A DNA stretch of 17,831 nucleotides from Bacteroidota bacterium (GTDB taxonomy: Bacteria > Bacteroidota > Bacteroidia > Bacteroidales > FEN-979). The notes below the pieces were generated by a model. The model searched no databases. It was not told the DNA's origin and saw only the letters and a list, made by a program, of their open reading frames with translations. The stretch is taken from assembly GCA_026391755.1 (NCBI GenBank), contig JAPLDN010000347.1, positions 1-17,831 on the forward strand, written 5' to 3'. Numbering within the stretch: the stretch's first letter is position 1; every line of letters begins with the position of its first letter. Position numbers and translations under genes: made by a program. Shown in pieces: positions 14,358-17,831 of this stretch.

Positions 14358-14962
14358 TGACCAGGATATTAAAAGTGGAGAATATTGACAAAGCCTTTGG
14401 CAAGAACAAAGTCTTAAAGAATATCTCCTTGGAAATGAGTCCTGCTTTACTCTATGGAATTGTGGGGGAAAACGGTTCAGGTAAATCCACGCTGTTGAAA
14501 ATCATTGTCGGGGAATGGAAACCTGATCGCGGAATTGTTTCTGTTTCCGGACGCCTTGGTTATTGCCCACAGGAAACATTACTCTTCTCACTACTTACCG
14601 TTGATGAACACTTTCACTATTTCGGCGAGGCATATGGAATAGGAAAAGAAGAATTGGGAAGAAGAAGCGAATCGCTGATGAATTATTTCAATTTTACAAA
14701 ATACAGAAATTATAGAATAGCCAATTTAAGTGGCGGAACGCAGCAAAAACTCAGCCTTGCAATTTCACTCCTTCATAATCCTGATTTGCTGATCCTCGAT
14801 GAGCCCTATAATGGATTTGATTGGGATACTTACTTACTTTTCTGGGACTTAACCGATAAGCTTCGGAGTGAGGGCTGCGCCATTCTCGTCGTCACCCATA
14901 TGCTCACTGAGAAAAAAAGATTTGACAGAATCTTTAACCTTGAACTTGGACAGTTATCATGA
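14357..14962 (+). CDS. ABC transporter ATP-binding protein
   Basis: A 201-residue ABC ATPase with all canonical motifs: Walker A GENGSGKS (37-44), Q-loop Q72 (YCPQE), signature LSGGT (124-128), Walker B LLILDE (144-149), and switch H181 (VVTHM). It couples ATP hydrolysis to the ABC-2-like permease encoded next. It starts in a TGATG overlap with the upstream gene, and its last codon region overlaps the permease start (ATGA, 14959-14962), so stoichiometric coupled translation is likely. It is closer to the exporter-type ABC-2 ATPases than to importers, and no solute-binding protein is present. Substrate unknown; the context suggests a lipid-like or modified product. Confidence 0.9.
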   Translation: MTRILKVENIDKAFGKNKVLKNISLEMSPALLYGIVGENGSGKSTLLKIIVGEWKPDRGIVSVSGRLGYCPQETLLFSLLTVDEHFHYFGEAYGIGKEELGRRSESLMNYFNFTKYRNYRIANLSGGTQQKLSLAISLLHNPDLLILDEPYNGFDWDTYLLFWDLTDKLRSEGCAILVVTHMLTEKKRFDRIFNLELGQLS

Positions 14963-15723
14963 CGCTGAAACGGATTAAAACAGGGTTATACATGATCCTG
15001 AGAATGCTTTTCAGGCGAAGAGTTGTTCTCCTTCTTCTGGTGCTGATGCCGATTGTTTTTCTTTCTGTTGTTGAAATGACGGCTTCTGCAAGGATGATCC
15101 TCTTCCGGCTCGCATCATTGGATGAGCTGGTTTTCATTAAAGAGTCACAGAAACAGATTTCATTGATCTTTTTCTCCGTTACCTCAACCGGATTCCTGGT
15201 TTCCTTTCTTGCTTTAAACCTGATCCAGATTGATAACAACGTAAACAGGAGGCTGGTTATCTGCGGATATCATCCTTTTGAATTACTTATTGCGAACTTG
15301 CTTTCCCTTCTCCTTGTGATAATCTTCATCGCCATTTATATAGGCTTGCTTATTAATGCCTTCTTTGCAGTGAAACACCTTTTAATGTATATTACCGGCC
15401 TGATTTTAATCGGTTTCGTTTACGGTTGCTATGGTTTGGCAATCGGCAGCCTGATAAAAGGAAAACTCGAAGGCATCTTTTTAATTGTTTTGCTGGCAAA
15501 TATTGATGCGGGCTGGCTGCAAAATCCCATGTACTATGCCGAAGCCCAGAACAATATTATCATCCGCTACCTGCCTGCCTACTATCCATCACAATCAGCA
15601 ATTATTTCCGCCTTTACCGATTATTCCGGTGCCAATGCCAGGTTTTTCAGTATCATTTACGGATCCGGGTTTTTGATCCTGTCATTGCTTATTTTTTATA
15701 ACAAAATGCGAATTAAGAAATGA
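14959..15723 (+). CDS. ABC-2-like exporter permease
   Basis: A 254-residue inner-membrane protein with about six predicted helices (roughly 20-40, 66-90, 106-134, 140-163, 170-188 and 226-248). The amphipathic N-terminal segment with RRR (19-21) and the conserved RYLPAYYPSQSAIIS (203-217) before the last helix resemble ABC-2 permeases, where this loop precedes the final helix. It forms the membrane part of the transporter with the ATPase before it. ATGA overlaps occur at both ends, the last one with the ICMT/Lgt fusion gene (15720-15723). Family assignment is from topology and position. Confidence 0.75.
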   Translation: MTLKRIKTGLYMILRMLFRRRVVLLLLVLMPIVFLSVVEMTASARMILFRLASLDELVFIKESQKQISLIFFSVTSTGFLVSFLALNLIQIDNNVNRRLVICGYHPFELLIANLLSLLLVIIFIAIYIGLLINAFFAVKHLLMYITGLILIGFVYGCYGLAIGSLIKGKLEGIFLIVLLANIDAGWLQNPMYYAEAQNNIIIRYLPAYYPSQSAIISAFTDYSGANARFFSIIYGSGFLILSLLIFYNKMRIKK

Positions 15724-17594
15724 AACCAACCATTCAATTTCCCGGCAAATTCCTTTATGCAATTACTTTTCTTATTTTACTGCCAGCCGGCTTATGGTTC
15801 TGGGCAAATAATACCCTGCAATTAATTCAATTCCCGGCAATTGAATCAAAGATTACAGGATGGATCATGATGGTTGCCGGTGGCTTCCTGATGCTTTGGG
15901 CCATGTTTGTTTTAAAGCAATTCGGGAAGGGACTGCCCATGAATGCGTATCCTCCTCCAATGTTTGTCACAAGGGGGCCTTACCGGCTTTTCCGACATCC
16001 CATTTACTGGGGCTTCGGAATTTTTATGATAGGATATTTCATACTTACAGGTTCTGCAAGCGGCATATGGCTTGTATCTCCTTTGACAATTCTCGGAATG
16101 ATAGCTCTTGTTATGGGCTATGAAAAAATAGATCTGAAAAAGAGATTTCCGGATCAGATCATTAAAACCGTTCTGGATCTTCCAAAAAATAATGCTGAAA
16201 CCCCAAACTTAAGAGATCGTTTTGCCTCGCTGTTTTGCATTGTTTCATTTTTAGTTTTCTGTAACTTCCTGATCGCAACATTGAGTGGATCTTCACAACC
16301 TTTGTTTGGAGAGCCTCTTCGTGTGTTTAAAGGGCTTGAAAATCCCTTTTTGCCATTGTTAAGCATTGTTTTCTTAATCGCAATTCCTTTCTTCCTGAAA
16401 AGAAAAGATTTCCTGAGGGAATGGGCAATACCAGCAATAATATCCTTATGTTACCTTATTTTCATTGCACTGCTGTATCCAGAAATCGGGGCACAATATC
16501 TTCCTCCACAAGGTCCGGCCTTTTTCACGGTTCCGATTTTTCTAATCTTCATTTCACTTAAGTCGATGTACCGGCAATCGTTTCAAATTGCTGCCGTTTT
16601 CACTATCATTGCTTCATGCCTTGTTACCATTCAGTTGACGAATAGTCGTTCTGCGGTTCTGCATTTTACTTTTTCAATTTTGATATTTCTTCTTTCAGCC
16701 TATTACCTGCGGATTTGGATTTTCTTAAAAAACGTCACTGAGAAAATTGCCAATTCATGGAAAGAGTGGACATTTGGGAAAGTCAGGGTGATTAATCATG
16801 GGTTCTATAATGGATTAGGCACTTTCTTCGTAATCCTGGCTGGCGGGATTTTAGCAGGCAGCGATTATACGCTGGCTCTCATGATCTGCTCTGTATTGCT
16901 TACAATTTGTGCTGCACTCTGGGCTCAGATCATCGAAGGCTCTGCAAAACTGAAAAGACCATTTGGATATTATGGCTCAGTGGTTGGACTATTATTTGGA
17001 TCTATAGTCGTTTGGTTAATGGGGCTAAATGTATGGGTTGTTTTAGGCGTTACTTCGGTAGTAATGACCTGGGGCCAGGCCATAGGGCGATTACGATGCC
17101 TTGTCAATGGTTGCTGTCACGGAAGCCGAATAAATAATTCCATCATCGGAATCCGGTTTTTTCATCCTCGTTCAAGAGTAAACAATATTTCGGGCCTGAA
17201 AGGAGAATTGCTTCATCCGACCCAACTCTATTCCATTTTATGGCTCTTTTTCGTAGGTATTCTTTTATTCACCCTCTGGAATAATCATCTTTCAAATTCT
17301 TTGATTTTTGGCTTATACCTGATCATGACGAGCATTGGTCGTTTTGTGGAAGAAGCATACCGGGGCGAGGCGCAAACACCTATAATAAAAGGTCTTCGAC
17401 TTTATCAGTGGGTGGCAGTTGCTGTTGGCATTGTAGGCATCCTAATGACACTCATTAAGGTAGAACCTGTTGCTATTAGTCCTGGTTTTTGTTGGGCATC
17501 CCTCGGGCATGCGGCAATTGGCGGATTGTTCGCCTTTTTTGCATTTGGAGTGGATTTCCCGTTTTCAAATGTCAGGTTTTCAAGGTTGGTTTGA
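15720..17594 (+). CDS. Fused ICMT/PEMT-like methyltransferase and Lgt-like transferase
   Basis: A 624-residue polytopic membrane protein with two recognisable parts. Residues about 1-150 carry TRGPYRLFRHPIYWG (84-98) and YEKIDLKKRF (134-143), the motifs of isoprenylcysteine carboxyl methyltransferase/phospholipid methyltransferase (ICMT/PEMT) enzymes, which use SAM. Residues about 355-580 resemble prolipoprotein diacylglyceryl transferase (Lgt): FGYYGSVVG (415-423), AIGRLRCLVNGCCHG (454-468), HPTQLY (499-504) and RFVEEAYRGE (541-550). The Lgt catalytic His of the HGG region is a Tyr (Y417 or Y418), and NGE is NGC, so canonical prolipoprotein lipidation is unlikely. About 5 helices (171-335) join the parts. 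An ATGA overlap with the permease gene ties it to the operon. The likely role is modifying a lipid or lipid-linked product (inference). Confidence 0.8.
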   Translation: MKPTIQFPGKFLYAITFLILLPAGLWFWANNTLQLIQFPAIESKITGWIMMVAGGFLMLWAMFVLKQFGKGLPMNAYPPPMFVTRGPYRLFRHPIYWGFGIFMIGYFILTGSASGIWLVSPLTILGMIALVMGYEKIDLKKRFPDQIIKTVLDLPKNNAETPNLRDRFASLFCIVSFLVFCNFLIATLSGSSQPLFGEPLRVFKGLENPFLPLLSIVFLIAIPFFLKRKDFLREWAIPAIISLCYLIFIALLYPEIGAQYLPPQGPAFFTVPIFLIFISLKSMYRQSFQIAAVFTIIASCLVTIQLTNSRSAVLHFTFSILIFLLSAYYLRIWIFLKNVTEKIANSWKEWTFGKVRVINHGFYNGLGTFFVILAGGILAGSDYTLALMICSVLLTICAALWAQIIEGSAKLKRPFGYYGSVVGLLFGSIVVWLMGLNVWVVLGVTSVVMTWGQAIGRLRCLVNGCCHGSRINNSIIGIRFFHPRSRVNNISGLKGELLHPTQLYSILWLFFVGILLFTLWNNHLSNSLIFGLYLIMTSIGRFVEEAYRGEAQTPIIKGLRLYQWVAVAVGIVGILMTLIKVEPVAISPGFCWASLGHAAIGGLFAFFAFGVDFPFSNVRFSRLV

Positions 17595-17667
17595 ATAGTT
17601 ACATAAAAACAGATAAAGAACTATACAGGTCAGTCTCTGTATTTCAGAAAGCCATAATCACTCTTAT

Positions 17668-17831
17668 ATGAACAATAAATTTCCATTGATAAATTTTCCG
17701 CTCTTTGAGGCTACAAGAAGAGTGTGTAAAGGAGGCAGGATTTCTTTTAAAGGTTTGTTCGTGATCCTGTTTTATTATCTACAGATTTTATTTTCTCTTC
17801 CATTTACTTTTTTACAATTTCTTTTCTTCAG
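17668..17831 (+). CDS. Partial gene, possible sulfotransferase N-terminus
   Basis: An open frame begins at ATG 17668 and runs off the window end (54 codons visible). MNNKFPLINFPLFEATRR is followed by VCKGGRISFKGLFVILFYY and a long hydrophobic stretch. I recall this N-terminal layout (a short polar start, then a hydrophobic LFYYLQ segment) in Bacteroidota sulfotransferase-family proteins, but the P-loop-like sulfate-donor motif would lie beyond the window and is not seen. It follows the fusion gene by 73 bp on the same strand and may belong to the operon. Confidence 0.4.
   Translation, partial: MNNKFPLINFPLFEATRRVCKGGRISFKGLFVILFYYLQILFSLPFTFLQFLFF

Noticed and set aside
15720..17594. Canonical prolipoprotein diacylglyceryl transferase (lgt)
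   Set aside because: The length, the fused methyltransferase domain and altered catalytic residues argue against the standard housekeeping enzyme.

Overview
The window looks like a chromosomal segment of a member of the Bacteroidota (Bacteroidetes), probably an environmental, fermentative or facultative lineage. The grounds are gene content typical of that phylum (RhlE-type helicase, transporter-suffix protein, Lys/Ala-rich histone-like protein), few Shine-Dalgarno-like sites, and repeated matches to the phylum's promoter (TAnnTTTG at -7, TTTG-like at -33) upstream of genes. The composition is moderate in G+C with AT-rich intergenic regions. No rRNA, tRNA, CRISPR array, insertion sequence or phage gene was seen.

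Layout, left to right. (1) 30-1131, minus strand: a MarR regulator followed by an F420-reductase-like NAD(P)-binding oxidoreductase, with a clear promoter and an overlapping palindromic operator. (2) 1291-3097, plus strand: a TylF-like methyltransferase, then a coupled small membrane protein and ABC ATPase with a degenerate signature motif. (3) 3094-4084, minus strand: a DEAD-box RNA helicase broken by an internal, out-of-frame deletion that removed the ATP-binding motif. (4) 4435-6634, plus strand: a 3-hydroxyacyl-CoA dehydrogenase-like protein and acetate kinase as a two-gene operon. (5) 6711-10582: single genes: a bacterial PH/SHOCT membrane protein, a histone H1-like protein, a formylglycine-generating-enzyme-like protein lacking one catalytic cysteine, a secreted repeat protein, and a SnoaL-like lipoprotein. 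(6) 10874-11947: a glycerophosphodiester phosphodiesterase lipoprotein.

(7) 11962-17831 is the most interesting part. A divergent promoter region (13295-13526) separates a minus-strand pair (radical SAM/SPASM protein, then a two-helix transporter-suffix membrane protein) from a plus-strand operon of four overlapping genes. These encode a CrtC/AttH-like lipocalin-type protein, an ABC ATPase, an ABC-2-like permease, and a 624-residue membrane protein that joins an isoprenylcysteine/phospholipid-methyltransferase-like domain to a prolipoprotein diacylglyceryl transferase (Lgt)-like domain. A partial gene resembling the start of a sulfotransferase follows. Together they suggest an undescribed pathway that modifies and exports a membrane-associated or lipid-like molecule; the substrate is unknown.

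Two genes carry visible lesions: the helicase deletion and an in-frame TAG inside the SPASM domain of the radical SAM gene. Beyond this TAG the frame stays open for 65 more codons, contains two more cysteines, and ends just before the next gene. TAG is the ordinary stop of two other genes here, so wholesale code reassignment is unlikely.
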